Assembly: GCF_016863195.1 (NCBI RefSeq)
Contig: NZ_BOOK01000056.1
Location: 1-64,000, forward strand
Length of the DNA: 64,000 nucleotides
Direction: 5' to 3'
DNA from: Paraplanobispora takensis
GTDB lineage: Bacteria; Actinomycetota; Actinomycetes; Streptosporangiales; Streptosporangiaceae
Part shown: positions 15,251 through 24,404 of the stretch, in pieces
How positions within the stretch are numbered: the stretch's first letter is position 1
Layout of the letters: each line of letters begins with the position of its first letter
Notes under the pieces: generated by a model
Told to the model about the DNA's origin: nothing
Databases searched by the model: none
Seen by the model: the letters and a program-made list of their open reading frames with translations, nothing else
Program-made: the position numbers and the translations under genes

Positions 15251-16513
15251 TTACTTGGCCGGCTCCAGGACGTCGAGGCCGACGTAGGGGCGCAGGGCCC
15301 TGGGCACCACGACCGAGCCGTCGGCCTGCTGGTGGTTCTCCAGGATGGCGACGATCCAGCGGGTGGTGGCCAGCGTGCCGTTCAGCGTGGCGACGTGCTG
15401 GGGCTTGCCGCCGGAGTCGCGGAAGCGCACGCCCAGGCGGCGGGCCTGGAAGTCGGTGCAGTTGGAGGTCGAGGTCAGCTCGCGGTAGCGGCCCTGGGTC
15501 GGGATCCAGGCCTCGCAGTCGTACTTGCGCGCGGCCGAGGTGCCGAGGTCGCCCGCGGCCGTGTCGATGATGCGGTAGGGCACCTCGATCTTGGCGAGCA
15601 TCTCCTTCTCCCAGGCGAGAAGGCGCAGGTGCTCCTCGTGCGCGTCCTCGGGACGGCAGTAGGAGAACATCTCGACCTTGTCGAACTGGTGGACCCGGAT
15701 GATGCCGCGGGTGTCCTTGCCGTACGAGCCGGCCTCCCTGCGGAAGCAGGACGACCATCCGGCGTAACGGTACGGCAGCGCGGAGCCGTCGAGGATCTCG
15801 TCGGCGTGGTAGGCCGCCAGCGGCACCTCCGAGGTGCCGACCAGGTAGAGGTCGTCATCGGGCAGGCGGTAGATCTCCTTGTCGTGGGCGACGTGGAAAC
15901 CGGTGCCCTGCATGGCCTCGGGCTTGACCAGGACAGGGGTGATCATCGGGGTGAACCCGGCCTCGACCGCCTGCTGCATCGCCATGTTGAGCAGGCCGAG
16001 CTGGAGGCGGGCGCCGGCGCCCTTGAGGAAGAAGAACCGCGAGCCCGACACCTTCGCGCCGCGCTCCATGTCGATGGCGCCGAGCAGCTCGCCCAGCTCC
16101 AGGTGGTCGCGGGGCTCGAAGTCGAAGGCACGCCTCTCGCCGACCTCCTCGAGCACGACGTAGTCGTCCTCGCCGCCCTGCGGGGCGCCCTCCTCGACGA
16201 TGTTGGGCACCGTCTGCAGGACCTCGTCGAGCTCGACCGCCAGCTTCTCGGCCTCGGCCTCCAGCGCCTTCACCTGCGCGGCGAGGTCCTTGGCGCGGCT
16301 CAGCAGCGCCGTCTTCTCCTCACCGGACGCCTTCGAGACCGACTTGCCCATGGTCTTCTGCTCGGCGCGCAGCGACTCGAACGAGGCCAGCGCGGAGCGG
16401 CGGCGCTCGTCGAGGTCGAGCAGCGTGTCGACGACAGAGTCGTCCTCACCGCGGGCACGCTGCGACGCCCGTAGCCGGTCGGGATCCTCACGAAGGGTAC
16501 GCAGGTCAATCAC
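15251..16513 (-). CDS. serS: Seryl-tRNA synthetase
   Basis: A class II aminoacyl-tRNA synthetase of about 420 residues that charges tRNA-Ser. The N-terminal coiled-coil arm (residues 25-105, Glu/Lys/Ala-rich, with [19 protein letters not shown]) binds the long variable arm of tRNA-Ser. The catalytic part carries motif 2 ([17 protein letters not shown]) and [11 protein letters not shown] near motif 3. The frame also has an ATG two codons upstream (16519). I prefer GTG 16513: it gives the family start IDLRTLRE, and a TANNNT box (TAGCCT) ends 7 bases before it with no ribosome site, suggesting a leaderless mRNA. Confidence 0.95.
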   Translation of the reverse strand: MIDLRTLREDPDRLRASQRARGEDDSVVDTLLDLDERRRSALASFESLRAEQKTMGKSVSKASGEEKTALLSRAKDLAAQVKALEAEAEKLAVELDEVLQTVPNIVEEGAPQGGEDDYVVLEEVGERRAFDFEPRDHLELGELLGAIDMERGAKVSGSRFFFLKGAGARLQLGLLNMAMQQAVEAGFTPMITPVLVKPEAMQGTGFHVAHDKEIYRLPDDDLYLVGTSEVPLAAYHADEILDGSALPYRYAGWSSCFRREAGSYGKDTRGIIRVHQFDKVEMFSYCRPEDAHEEHLRLLAWEKEMLAKIEVPYRIIDTAAGDLGTSAARKYDCEAWIPTQGRYRELTSTSNCTDFQARRLGVRFRDSGGKPQHVATLNGTLATTRWIVAILENHQQADGSVVVPRALRPYVGLDVLEPAK

Positions 16514-16637
16514 ACACATAGGCTACCGATGTACGGACCGCACCCGCGTGGATATATCGCCTATCGGAGCGCCTTCAGGTCGAGGACGTGCGAGAGGCCG
16601 CCGCTCTCCGGCCTCCAGCCGACCGGATTTGCGGTGA

Positions 16638-17558
16638 TCAGACCTGGCCGGTCCTGATCCTGGACAGCCAGCCGGCGGCCTCGGCGAAGTCGGCGTCGGC
16701 CGTGCCCCGCTTGATCTGGGGGGACAGGCGGTCGGCGCGCGGATAGCTGCCGAGGAAGCGCACGTCGGCGCAGACCCGGTGCAGACCGGAGATCGCCTCG
16801 CCGACCCGGGCGTCGGCCACGTGGCCCTCGAAGTCGAAGTGGAAGAAGTAACGGCCGATGCCGTCGCCGGTGGGCCGCGACTCGATGCGGGTCAGGTTGA
16901 CCCCGCGCACCGCGAACTCGGTCAGCATCTCCAGCAGAGCGCCCGGGTGGTCGTCGGAGAGGAAGACCACCAGCGAGGTCCGGTCGGCGCCGGTGGGCTC
17001 GGGCAGCGGGGCGGGCCTGGTCACGTGGACGAACCGGGTCACCGTGTCGGAGCGGTCGCCGATGCCCGAGGCCAGCTCGACCAGGCCGTAGTGCTCGCCG
17101 GCGATGCGCGCGGCGATGGCCGCGTCGTACGGCGAGCCGGGCAGGGCGACCTCCTGGGCCGCGCCCGCGGTCGACGGGGCGGCGACGGTCACCGCGTCGG
17201 GCAGCTCGCGGGCGACGAACCCGCGGCACTGGGTGAGGGCCGCCGGGTGGGAGAAGATCCGCTTGATGTTGCCGATCTCGGTGCCGGGACGGGCCAGCAG
17301 CGAGAACTCGACCGGCAGCAGCACCTCGGCGGTGATCAGCAGCGGCTCGCCCCAGGCCAGCTCGTCCAGGGTCGTGGCGATGCCGCCTTCGAGGGAGTTC
17401 TCCAGCGGGACGACGGCACCGTCGGCCTCGCCGCGACGGGCCGCGTCGAGCGCCGCGCTGACGTTCGCGCTCGGCAGGCGCTCGGCGTCCGGCGCCAGGA
17501 TCCGCAGGGCTTCCTCGGCGAAGGTGCCCTCGGGGCCCAGGTAGGCGAGTTTCGGCAT
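16638..17558 (-). CDS. pheA: Prephenate dehydratase
   Basis: A 306-residue monofunctional enzyme converting prephenate to phenylpyruvate in phenylalanine synthesis. The catalytic domain starts LAYLGPEGTFAEEAL and has VVPLENSLEGG, FSHPAALTQCR and a DTVTRFVHV segment (TRF is the catalytic Thr region). The C-terminal ACT domain has HPGALLEMLTEF and LTRIESRPT, the GALV and ESRP sites that bind phenylalanine for feedback control. No chorismate mutase domain is fused. It lies upstream of serS on the same strand, separated by about 125 bp. Confidence 0.95.
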   Translation of the reverse strand: MPKLAYLGPEGTFAEEALRILAPDAERLPSANVSAALDAARRGEADGAVVPLENSLEGGIATTLDELAWGEPLLITAEVLLPVEFSLLARPGTEIGNIKRIFSHPAALTQCRGFVARELPDAVTVAAPSTAGAAQEVALPGSPYDAAIAARIAGEHYGLVELASGIGDRSDTVTRFVHVTRPAPLPEPTGADRTSLVVFLSDDHPGALLEMLTEFAVRGVNLTRIESRPTGDGIGRYFFHFDFEGHVADARVGEAISGLHRVCADVRFLGSYPRADRLSPQIKRGTADADFAEAAGWLSRIRTGQV

Positions 17559-17739
17559 ACCCCCAGGTTATCCGGTGGGTGTCCGGAAGTGTGCGGAGAA
17601 CGACATACTCGACCTCCGGAAAAATGCCGAAAAGCAGGGGAGCACCCGGATCGGCAGGACGCCCTCCCGGCTGAGCCCCCTCGGCGCACTCGCCCCCGGC
17701 CGGTCCGCTCATCCGCTCGCCCGACCCCGGCCGGTCCGC

Positions 17740-19077
17740 TCACCCGGCCCCGGCCGGCCCCGTCCCCGCGTGGAAGGCCGCGCGCCGTCCCGGCAGCCAG
17801 ACGCCCAGCAGCCACACCAACCCCAGCGCGCCGAGCCCGAACGCGTTCTGCACGATCTTGCCCGCCACCGGGCTGAGCACCGGGATCTCCGCCGCCCTGA
17901 TCGCCACTCCCCACCACGGGATCGGCACCACGTAGTAGAGCCAGACCCCGGCCGCCACCCGCAGGCGCACCGGGTCCCGCCCGTCGCCGACGATGGCGCC
18001 GAGCACGACGACCACCCAGGCCAGGTGGTGGATCCAGGCCACCGGGGACAGCAGCACGGCCATCAGCCCGACCAGGGCGACGGCGGTCACCGTGTCACCG
18101 CCGAGCGTGGCCCTGCGGGCGTGGCGGAAGCCGTACCAGCCGACGGCCGCCACCAGGACGAGCCAGATCGCGCTCGTCAGCGCGTCGGGCAGGTAGAGCC
18201 GGATGAGCATGCCGCGCATCGACTGGTTGGTGGTCGCGGCGTTGGCGCCCAGCCGTTCGGGGTCGAGCAGCGCGCGGAACCAGAAGTCCCTGGCGTCGTC
18301 CGGGATCACCAGGAACGGCAGCAGCGTCAGCAGCGCCGCCGTGAAGACGGCCATGAAGAAGGTTCTGCGCTGCTCCTCGCGCGCCCCGGGACCGAAGCCG
18401 GCGATGAGGAGATAGATCAGGAAGACGCCGGGGGTGAGCTTGACCGCCGTGGCCAGGCCGATCAGCATGCCGCGAGGCCACACCGGCCGCCGGGCCGCGC
18501 AGTCGGCCAGGCAGAGCGCGACCAGCAGGATGTCCACCTGCCCGAAGCGCACCTGGTCCCTGATCGGCATCAGGTATGTGCACATGACCGTCAGGAACGC
18601 GAACGCCAGCGGCATCCACACCGGGCGCGGAATCGCCCATGCGGGCCCCGGACGGCCGGGGGCGGCCTCCGCGCCGCCGGAGACACCGGGCACCCCGGGA
18701 CGGCCGATGCGGGCGAGCACGGCGCGGAAGCCGTACCCGACGGTGATCGCCAGCGTGACGAAGATCCCCGCCGTCCACACCCACTGGGCCACCGGCCACG
18801 ACATCACCGCCAGCGGCGTGGCCAGCAGGGCCGCGATGGGCGGGTAGGTGAAGGGCAGCAGCTGCGGCGCGGGCGTGGCGAAGTCGTAGACCGGCCGGCC
18901 GGAGAGGATCATCTCGCCACCGGTACGGTAAACGTCCAGGTCGACCAGGCGCTGGTCGTCGACGTTGCCGAGCCAGTGGAGCACCAGGGGTCCGGCCGCC
19001 GCCATGATGAGCAGCAGCGCGAGCGGCCACGCCCACGCGGGCCGCCCGGTCGCCACGGTCGTCTCGCCAGTCGTCAC
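17740..19077 (-). CDS. GT87-type polyprenol-phosphate mannosyltransferase (PimE-like)
   Basis: A 445-residue integral membrane protein with about ten hydrophobic segments. After the first helix it has DLDVYRTGGEMILSGRPVYD, the extracytoplasmic loop typical of GT87/DUF2029 enzymes with its acidic catalytic residue, followed by FTYPPIAALLATPLA. Later it has GLATAVKLTPGVFLIYLL and NQSMRGML, also family hallmarks. Such enzymes move mannose from polyprenol-phosphate-mannose to lipid or polymer acceptors on the outer face of the membrane. The acceptor here is unknown. It is divergent from the phosphatase-like membrane gene at 19157. Confidence 0.85.
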   Translation of the reverse strand: MTTGETTVATGRPAWAWPLALLLIMAAAGPLVLHWLGNVDDQRLVDLDVYRTGGEMILSGRPVYDFATPAPQLLPFTYPPIAALLATPLAVMSWPVAQWVWTAGIFVTLAITVGYGFRAVLARIGRPGVPGVSGGAEAAPGRPGPAWAIPRPVWMPLAFAFLTVMCTYLMPIRDQVRFGQVDILLVALCLADCAARRPVWPRGMLIGLATAVKLTPGVFLIYLLIAGFGPGAREEQRRTFFMAVFTAALLTLLPFLVIPDDARDFWFRALLDPERLGANAATTNQSMRGMLIRLYLPDALTSAIWLVLVAAVGWYGFRHARRATLGGDTVTAVALVGLMAVLLSPVAWIHHLAWVVVVLGAIVGDGRDPVRLRVAAGVWLYYVVPIPWWGVAIRAAEIPVLSPVAGKIVQNAFGLGALGLVWLLGVWLPGRRAAFHAGTGPAGAG

Positions 19078-19156
19078 GACCAGGCAGGCTACCGTGAGCG
19101 TCCGGGAACGCCATCAGTCACCGGCGAACACGACAGGGCACGACAGGGAGGGCCGG

Positions 19157-21373
19157 ATGGGCTCAGTACGCGGGTGTCACCGGCCGTCCGGCCCGCTCAC
19201 GGTGCTCTTCCTCCTGCTCGCCGCCGTCGCGCTGCCGCTGCTGTCCGCCGGTACGGCGGCCGCCTCCGTCAGGCCCGAGCCCGTGCGGGTGGTGGTCGTC
19301 GGGGCGCCGGGGCTGCTGTGGAGCGACCTCGACCCCGCCCGGACGCCGAACCTGTGGAAGCTCGTCGAGAGCGGCGGGGCGGCGTCCCTGTCCACCCGGG
19401 CCGCTCCGCCCAAGGGCCGGGGTTTCATCTGCCCGGTCGAGGGCTGGCTGACGTTCTCGGCCGGGCAGCGCGCGGGGGCCCCGGGGACGGGGTGCGCGCC
19501 GGTCCCGGCTCCGCAGGTCTCCGGCGCCGGGGCGAGCGTGCCGGGCTGGACGGAGATGCTGGCCTACAACCGCGACGAGACCGACTACGAGCCGGTGCTG
19601 GGTCAACTGGGCGGGCTGGTGACCGCGGCGGGCGGCGCGGTGGCCGCGGTCGGGCCGGGGGCCGTGCTGGGCGCCGCCGACGAGTCCGGAAAAGTCGGGA
19701 AATATGCGGAGACCGTTGACCAGCTCGGCGACCTGACGCCGTACCGGTTGGTCGTCGTCGAGGCCGGAGACCTCGCCCGGGCCTGGACGGCGACCGGTGC
19801 GGCCGCGGACGGCGGCCCTGCGGACCTGCCCGAGCAGGCCAGGCGCGAGGCCGTGGCGGCGATCGACCGGCAGGTGGGCGCGGTGGTCTCCCGGCTCCCC
19901 GCGGACACGACGCTCCTCGTCGCCGGGCTGTCCGACGCGGCCGCCACGGCCCACCTGCACGTCGCCCTCGCCTCGGGTCGGTCACCGAACAGCGAGCCGT
20001 ACCCCCGCGGCCGTCTGTCGGCCGCCTCCACCCGCCAGGACGGCCTGGTCACCGTCACCGACCTGACCGCCACCGCGATCGCCCTGCTCGGCCTGGACCA
20101 GCCCACGACCGCCGTCGGCCGCGCCTGGACCGGCCAGGGCCCGAGCGGAGAGCCGGCCGCCTCGACCGTGGCGGACCTGGCCGGCGAGGACCTGGCCAGC
20201 CAGGTCCTGCGCGAGGTCCGCGGACCGTTCTTCAGCGTCTTCGTGGCCGTGGAGATCCTGTTCTACGTGCTGGCCGCCGCCGCGATCCGCCGGGGCTGGG
20301 GCGGCGCCCGCGCGCTGTCCGCCGCCCAGATGGTCGCCGTGGTCAGCGGCGCCGTCGCGGTTGCGACCTTCCTGGCCCAGCTCGTGCCCTGGTGGACCTT
20401 CCCCGCGCCGATGGCCGGGCTGATCGTGACCATCCTCGCCATCGCCTGCGCGGTCGCCGGGATCGCGCTCGGCGGTCCGTGGCGGCGGCACGTGCTCGGC
20501 CCGCTGACCGTGGTCGCCGGGATCACCTCGCTGGCCCTGCTGGCCGACGTGATGACCGGCTCCACCCTTCAGGTCAACGCCGTCACCGGCTACGAGCCCG
20601 TGACCGGCGGGCGGTTCTACGGGTTCGGCAACATCGCCTTCGCCGTCTACGCGGCCGGGACGATCCTGGCCCTGGCCGGAGTCGCCCAGTGGCTGATCGA
20701 CCGCGGACGGCGCGGGCCCGCTCTGACGGTCTGCGCGCTGTACGGCGGGCTGGCGGTGTTCGCCGACGGGTGGCCCGCCTGGGGGGCGGACTTCGGCGGG
20801 GTCCCGGCGTTCCTGGCCGGGGTGGCCGTCTTCCTGATCCTGCTGTCCGGCCGCCGGGTCTCGCCGGTCAAGCTCGGCATGATCGGCCTGGCCGGCGCCG
20901 TGCTGATCGGCGCGATCGCGGTCGCCGACTGGCTGCGGCCCACCGAGCGCCGCACCCACCTGGGCACGTTCGTCCAGCAGGTGCTGGACGGCGAGGCCTG
21001 GACGGTGGTCGCCCGCAAGTTCGGCGCGATGATCGGGGTCACGGTCGGGAACTGGTCGCTGACCCTGCTGTCCCTGGTCGCGCTGGCCTTCCTGTTCCTG
21101 GTGCTGAACCGGCCCTCCCGGTGGGGCGCGCCCGCGCTGGGCCGGGCCTACGCCCTCGCGCCCACGCTGCGCGCCGGGTTGATCGGCGCCCTGACCTGCG
21201 CGCTCATCGGGTTCCTGATGAACGACTCGGGCATCGCCATCCCCGCGATGGCCCTCACCGTCGCGGTGCCGCTGACGCTGGCCGCCTGCGTGCGCGCCCT
21301 GCGGCTCTCGCCGCCCACCACACCAGAGCGGCCGTCAACGCCAGCAGGGACCACGGCACCACCTGCTGCCTGA
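19157..21373 (+). CDS. Large membrane protein with alkaline-phosphatase-superfamily-like exported domain
   Basis: A 738-residue protein starting at ATG 19157 behind GGGAGGG. It has a signal peptide (to about residue 37), then an exported domain (about 40-350) beginning VRVVVVGAPGLLWSDLDPARTPNLWKL-like, the start typical of type I phosphodiesterase/alkaline phosphatase folds. It is divergent: the usual SDHG metal motif near the end is replaced by a LLVAGLSDAAATAHLH segment. About ten membrane helices fill residues 355-715, with VTGGRFYGFGN in a loop. Related proteins are widespread in actinomycetes but, to my knowledge, uncharacterised. Position between glycosyltransferases suggests cell-envelope work. 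Its last 119 bp overlap the converging mannosyltransferase gene. Confidence 0.75.
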   Translation: MGSVRGCHRPSGPLTVLFLLLAAVALPLLSAGTAAASVRPEPVRVVVVGAPGLLWSDLDPARTPNLWKLVESGGAASLSTRAAPPKGRGFICPVEGWLTFSAGQRAGAPGTGCAPVPAPQVSGAGASVPGWTEMLAYNRDETDYEPVLGQLGGLVTAAGGAVAAVGPGAVLGAADESGKVGKYAETVDQLGDLTPYRLVVVEAGDLARAWTATGAAADGGPADLPEQARREAVAAIDRQVGAVVSRLPADTTLLVAGLSDAAATAHLHVALASGRSPNSEPYPRGRLSAASTRQDGLVTVTDLTATAIALLGLDQPTTAVGRAWTGQGPSGEPAASTVADLAGEDLASQVLREVRGPFFSVFVAVEILFYVLAAAAIRRGWGGARALSAAQMVAVVSGAVAVATFLAQLVPWWTFPAPMAGLIVTILAIACAVAGIALGGPWRRHVLGPLTVVAGITSLALLADVMTGSTLQVNAVTGYEPVTGGRFYGFGNIAFAVYAAGTILALAGVAQWLIDRGRRGPALTVCALYGGLAVFADGWPAWGADFGGVPAFLAGVAVFLILLSGRRVSPVKLGMIGLAGAVLIGAIAVADWLRPTERRTHLGTFVQQVLDGEAWTVVARKFGAMIGVTVGNWSLTLLSLVALAFLFLVLNRPSRWGAPALGRAYALAPTLRAGLIGALTCALIGFLMNDSGIAIPAMALTVAVPLTLAACVRALRLSPPTTPERPSTPAGTTAPPAA

Positions 21374-22961
21374 CGACGGTCTTCAGCCAGAGCAGGTCGT
21401 CGGGGCGCAGCGCCTCCCTGGCGGGCAGGTAGCCGAGCGACAGGATCGTCGTCCTGGCCACCACGAAGCCCTCCAGCGCGGGCCACGAGGCCGTCATGGC
21501 CAGGAGCGCGAAGGCCAGCCCGTCGTACCACGGCAGGGCGTACGGCGCGGCGAACAGCCAGGCGGTCACGATCACCGCCGCCACCGCCGGAGCCGAGAGC
21601 GGCACGCCCGTCCCGCCCGCCCCGGACCCCGGGATGCTTCCGCCGGGCGCGGGGACCGGCGCGATGACACCGGATCGCGGTCCCGGCGTGATCCCGGCAC
21701 CGGAGGCGGCGCGCAGGAGCAGCCAGGCCAGGACGGCCAGCAGGCCCATGGTGCCGATCTGGATCCACAGGGTGTAGGCGCCCGGTCCGAACAGCGACTG
21801 CAGGCCGATCTTCACCAGCTGCCAGGGGGTGGCCAGGGAGACCTTCTTGCCGGCTTCGCCCACCTGGTCCAGCACGTGCGGTCCGGCGAGCCCGTAGGCG
21901 ACCACCACCGCGGCGGTCGCCGTGCCCGCGACGACGGCGAGCCTGCGGGGTGAGCGTCGCAGCGCCCAGGCGGGCCCGAGGGCGACCAGCCCGGCGTTGA
22001 GCTTGACCGCGATCCCGGCCCCGAGCAGCAGCCCGGAGGCGGCCAGCAACGGCCACAGCCTGCCGGACCGCCTCCCCGCCCGGCCTCCGGCCACCATCCC
22101 GGTTGCCCCGTGCGGTGGCGCGCCGACCGCGTCCACCGCGCCCGCCGTCCCCGCCCCGCCCGTCAGCCGCCCGGCCCCCAGCGCGACCAGGGCGGCGATC
22201 ATGCAGACGACGGCGAGGGTGTCGACGTGCATCCCGGCGGACAGGTGGTAGATCATCAGCGGGTTGACCGCCCACAGCAGCGCCGCCCGTCGCTGAAGAT
22301 CGTCGTCCCCGCCGGTGAACCGGTGGATCAGCAGCGAGGTGCCGATGAAGGCGGCGGCGTTGAACAGCGCCATCACGAAGACGGTCAGCCTGACCGAGTC
22401 GCCGCCCGCCAGGCTCGCCAGTGCCTGCAGGACGGTGGCCACCGGGCCGTAGACGCTGGTCACCCCGGCCCACTCCTCGACCGAGCCGGTGACCGGGTCA
22501 TCGGGCAGCTCGGCCGGGGTGACGGCGTAGGGGTCGTGGCCGAGGGCGGCCAGCCGGCCGTAGGCCGCGTAGTTCAGGTGGTCCGGCGAGCCGGAGGGCG
22601 GCAGGAAGGCGAGCAGCGCCACCGCGGCCGACCCGGCGGCCAGCAGCCACCGCGGGTCCGGCCGCCACCGCGACCGCAGCGCCGCGCCGAGCCCGGCCCC
22701 GCCCAGCAGGACCGCGAGGGCGGCCATGGCGATCACCAGGTGGCCGCTCGGGGCGGCGTCCAGGGAGTATGGCGGGTGCCAGGAGGGCCCGGCCGGCCCG
22801 GGCACCATGGCCGACGGCCCCAGCAGCCCGATCAGGATCGTCAGCAGGACCGACACGCCCATGGCCCAGCGCGCGAAGGCGCCGAGGGCGTCACGCGAGC
22901 CGGGCGCCGTGTTCTTCCCGGCCACCGCCGAATCCAGGGTCACCCGCAAATTCCAGCACAC
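21255..22961 (-). CDS. MptA/MptB-like alpha-1,6-mannosyltransferase (GT-C)
   Basis: A 568-residue polytopic protein of the GT-C class. The first exported loop has DHLNYAAYGRLAALGHDPY and then DPVTGSVEEWAGVTSVYGP, strongly like MptA/MptB, which extend lipomannan from polyprenol-phosphate-mannose. Further segments include VNPLMIYHLSAGMHVDT and AVKLNAGLVALGPAW. Two Gly/Pro/Ala-rich loops (about residues 270-290 and 410-450) are longer than I expect. Start choice is uncertain: ATG 22961 is used, but starts nearer the first helix are possible. The 3' end overlaps the convergent gene at 19157-21373 by 119 bp, so their transcripts are antisense there. Confidence 0.8.
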   Translation of the reverse strand: MCWNLRVTLDSAVAGKNTAPGSRDALGAFARWAMGVSVLLTILIGLLGPSAMVPGPAGPSWHPPYSLDAAPSGHLVIAMAALAVLLGGAGLGAALRSRWRPDPRWLLAAGSAAVALLAFLPPSGSPDHLNYAAYGRLAALGHDPYAVTPAELPDDPVTGSVEEWAGVTSVYGPVATVLQALASLAGGDSVRLTVFVMALFNAAAFIGTSLLIHRFTGGDDDLQRRAALLWAVNPLMIYHLSAGMHVDTLAVVCMIAALVALGAGRLTGGAGTAGAVDAVGAPPHGATGMVAGGRAGRRSGRLWPLLAASGLLLGAGIAVKLNAGLVALGPAWALRRSPRRLAVVAGTATAAVVVAYGLAGPHVLDQVGEAGKKVSLATPWQLVKIGLQSLFGPGAYTLWIQIGTMGLLAVLAWLLLRAASGAGITPGPRSGVIAPVPAPGGSIPGSGAGGTGVPLSAPAVAAVIVTAWLFAAPYALPWYDGLAFALLAMTASWPALEGFVVARTTILSLGYLPAREALRPDDLLWLKTVVRQQVVPWSLLALTAALVWWAARAAGRARRRPASAAPRR

Positions 22962-22982
22962 CCGGCGGCTCGCCCGTCCCGG

Positions 22983-23009
22983 TTGTCCACAGCCCCCGAG
23001 TTATCCACA
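22983..23009. promoter_or_regulatory. Two direct DnaA boxes
   Basis: TTGTCCACA at 22983-22991 (the form preferred in Streptomyces oriC) and TTATCCACA at 23001-23009 (the consensus box of Escherichia coli), same strand, 18 bp start to start. Only two were found, so this is not an origin by itself. Confidence 0.65.
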
Positions 23010-23215
23010 GGCCCCGGGTAACCGGTGACGCGCAAGCCACCGGGCACTCCGGCCCCCGCCCGCTCGTCCCCCCGTCCACCGGGCCGCCCGCCGTACACCG
23101 GCGCCGGAAAGGTCTGCACGCCGGTGCCCCACAACGACACACCGGCGGAACAGCCATGCCCCCACCGGCTGCCAAGGCTCGGCGGTCAACGACGCCGGAT
23201 GACCGAAAACGTCGG

Positions 23216-23265
23216 CCGATCAGCGGCGTACAGTGGCCGACGGCCTCGACCGATCAGCGGCGTAC
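23216..23265. repeat. 16-bp direct repeat
   Basis: CCGATCAGCGGCGTAC at 23216-23231 is repeated exactly at 23250-23265, just beyond the stop of the GT2 gene. Function unknown. Confidence 0.6.
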
Positions 23266-23278
23266 GGCGACCGGCCGG

Positions 23279-23977
23279 TCAGGGGCGCAGGGCTTTGCGC
23301 GCCAGGAGGGCGCGGCCGACGTCGCGGAACTGGCGGGCGCGATGGATCTGGGCCCGCCAGTCGGTGCCGGTGGCCCGGTGGGCCATCTCCACCTCGACCT
23401 CGCGGACCCGGAACCCCCGGCGGATCAGGTCGATGGTCAGACCCGTCTCCACCCCGAAGCCGCGTGCCAGGGGCAGGGCGGCGTCGAAGGCGGCCCTGGT
23501 CAGGCATCGCTGGCCGTTGAGCGGCTGGGCGGGAGTCCAGCCGGTGGCGCGCTCGATGCCCTGGCGGGCGAGGTTCACCACGAAGCCGTGGCCGCCCAGC
23601 TTCACGCGGGTGACGAAGACCGCGATGGTCATGTCCGCCTCACCCGACCGGACCGGCTCGATCAGGGGGGCGGCCGTGTGCGCGGTCTCCCCCAGATCGG
23701 CGTCCAGGAACAGAAGGTGACGCGGCTGCTCGTCCTCGGCGTCGAGCAGCCGCACGACCTCGGCGCCGCTCTCCATGGCCGCGGCCTTGCCCCGGTTGCG
23801 GCTGTGCCGTACGACACGGGCCCCGGTGGCCCTGGCCTTCTGGCCCGTCCGGTCGGACGAGCCGTCGTCCACGACCACGACGAGGTCCACACCGGACAGC
23901 GCCATCGCCGCCGTCACGGTGGCGCCGATCCGGTCCTCCTCGTCCTTGGCCGGGATGATCACCGCTGTTCCGGTCAC
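23279..23977 (-). CDS. Family 2 glycosyltransferase
   Basis: A 232-residue GT-A fold transferase without membrane helices. Key parts: AVIIPAKDEEDRIGATV at the N-terminus, VVVVDDGSSDRT for nucleotide binding, RNRGKAAAMESGAE, LLFLDADLG (DxD-type metal site), and GFGVETGLTIDLIRRGFRV near the end. The overall plan resembles polyprenol-phosphate glycosyltransferases and glucosyl-3-phosphoglycerate synthases, so it could charge the lipid donor used by the neighbouring GT-C enzymes. The donor sugar cannot be read from sequence. Confidence 0.85.
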   Translation of the reverse strand: MTGTAVIIPAKDEEDRIGATVTAAMALSGVDLVVVVDDGSSDRTGQKARATGARVVRHSRNRGKAAAMESGAEVVRLLDAEDEQPRHLLFLDADLGETAHTAAPLIEPVRSGEADMTIAVFVTRVKLGGHGFVVNLARQGIERATGWTPAQPLNGQRCLTRAAFDAALPLARGFGVETGLTIDLIRRGFRVREVEVEMAHRATGTDWRAQIHRARQFRDVGRALLARKALRP

Positions 23978-24050
23978 GACTCCCGCTCCCGAACTCGCTC
24001 CACCGGGCGGCCGCGCCGCCCGTCCGTCCGGCTGATGCCGCCCAGGCGGC

Positions 24051-24404
24051 TCACGCCTTGGGTTCGGCCGTCAGCAGTTCCTCGGGCACCGTCTCGTGCA
24101 CGGTGAACACCGAGTCGAGACCGGTCACCTGGAGGATCTTGCGGACGGCGGGCCGGGGCCCGGCCACCTCAAGGGCGCCGCCGCGCTCACGCAACCGCTT
24201 GAGCGCGGAGAGCAGCACGTTCATCCCCGTGGAGTCGCAGAACTCCACGCCGGACATGTCGATGACCACGAGGGTCGTGGCGCCCTCCTGGAGCAGCCGG
24301 GTGAACTCGGCTTGCAGGCGAGGCGCGGTATATAGGTCGATTTCTCCGACAATGGCCATGACGGTGCGCCCGCCATGAGATCGAGTTGAGACTTTTAGCT
24401 CCAC
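24051..24404 (-). CDS. STAS-domain anti-sigma factor antagonist
   Basis: A single STAS domain of 117 residues with VVIDMSGVEFCDSTGMNVLLSA; the Ser in CDSTG is the usual phosphorylation site. Such proteins bind and sequester anti-sigma kinases when unphosphorylated, releasing a sigma factor. I chose GTG 24404 (VELKVSTRSHGGR), which fits the domain start; an in-frame ATG at 24440 would add 12 residues. Neither has a good ribosome site. An RsbW-type ATPase gene lies 3.1 kb away on the same strand and is a possible partner, but no sigma-factor gene is nearby. Confidence 0.88.
   Translation of the reverse strand: MELKVSTRSHGGRTVMAIVGEIDLYTAPRLQAEFTRLLQEGATTLVVIDMSGVEFCDSTGMNVLLSALKRLRERGGALEVAGPRPAVRKILQVTGLDSVFTVHETVPEELLTAEPKA

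Larger units (their letters stand above)
22962..23278. other. 317-bp intergenic region with DnaA boxes and a direct repeat
   Basis: No gene is supported on either strand. It holds two DnaA-box sequences and a duplicated 16-mer, listed separately, and promoter space for the mannosyltransferase. Confidence 0.6.

Noticed and set aside
17575-19719. 714-codon plus-strand frame across the GT87 gene
   Set aside because: Its His/Arg/Gln/Pro-rich composition is typical of antisense frames in GC-rich DNA, and the GT87 membrane protein on the minus strand is convincing.
22983-23009. Chromosomal origin
   Set aside because: Only two DnaA boxes, no dnaA or dnaN flanking, and no AT-rich unwinding stretch.
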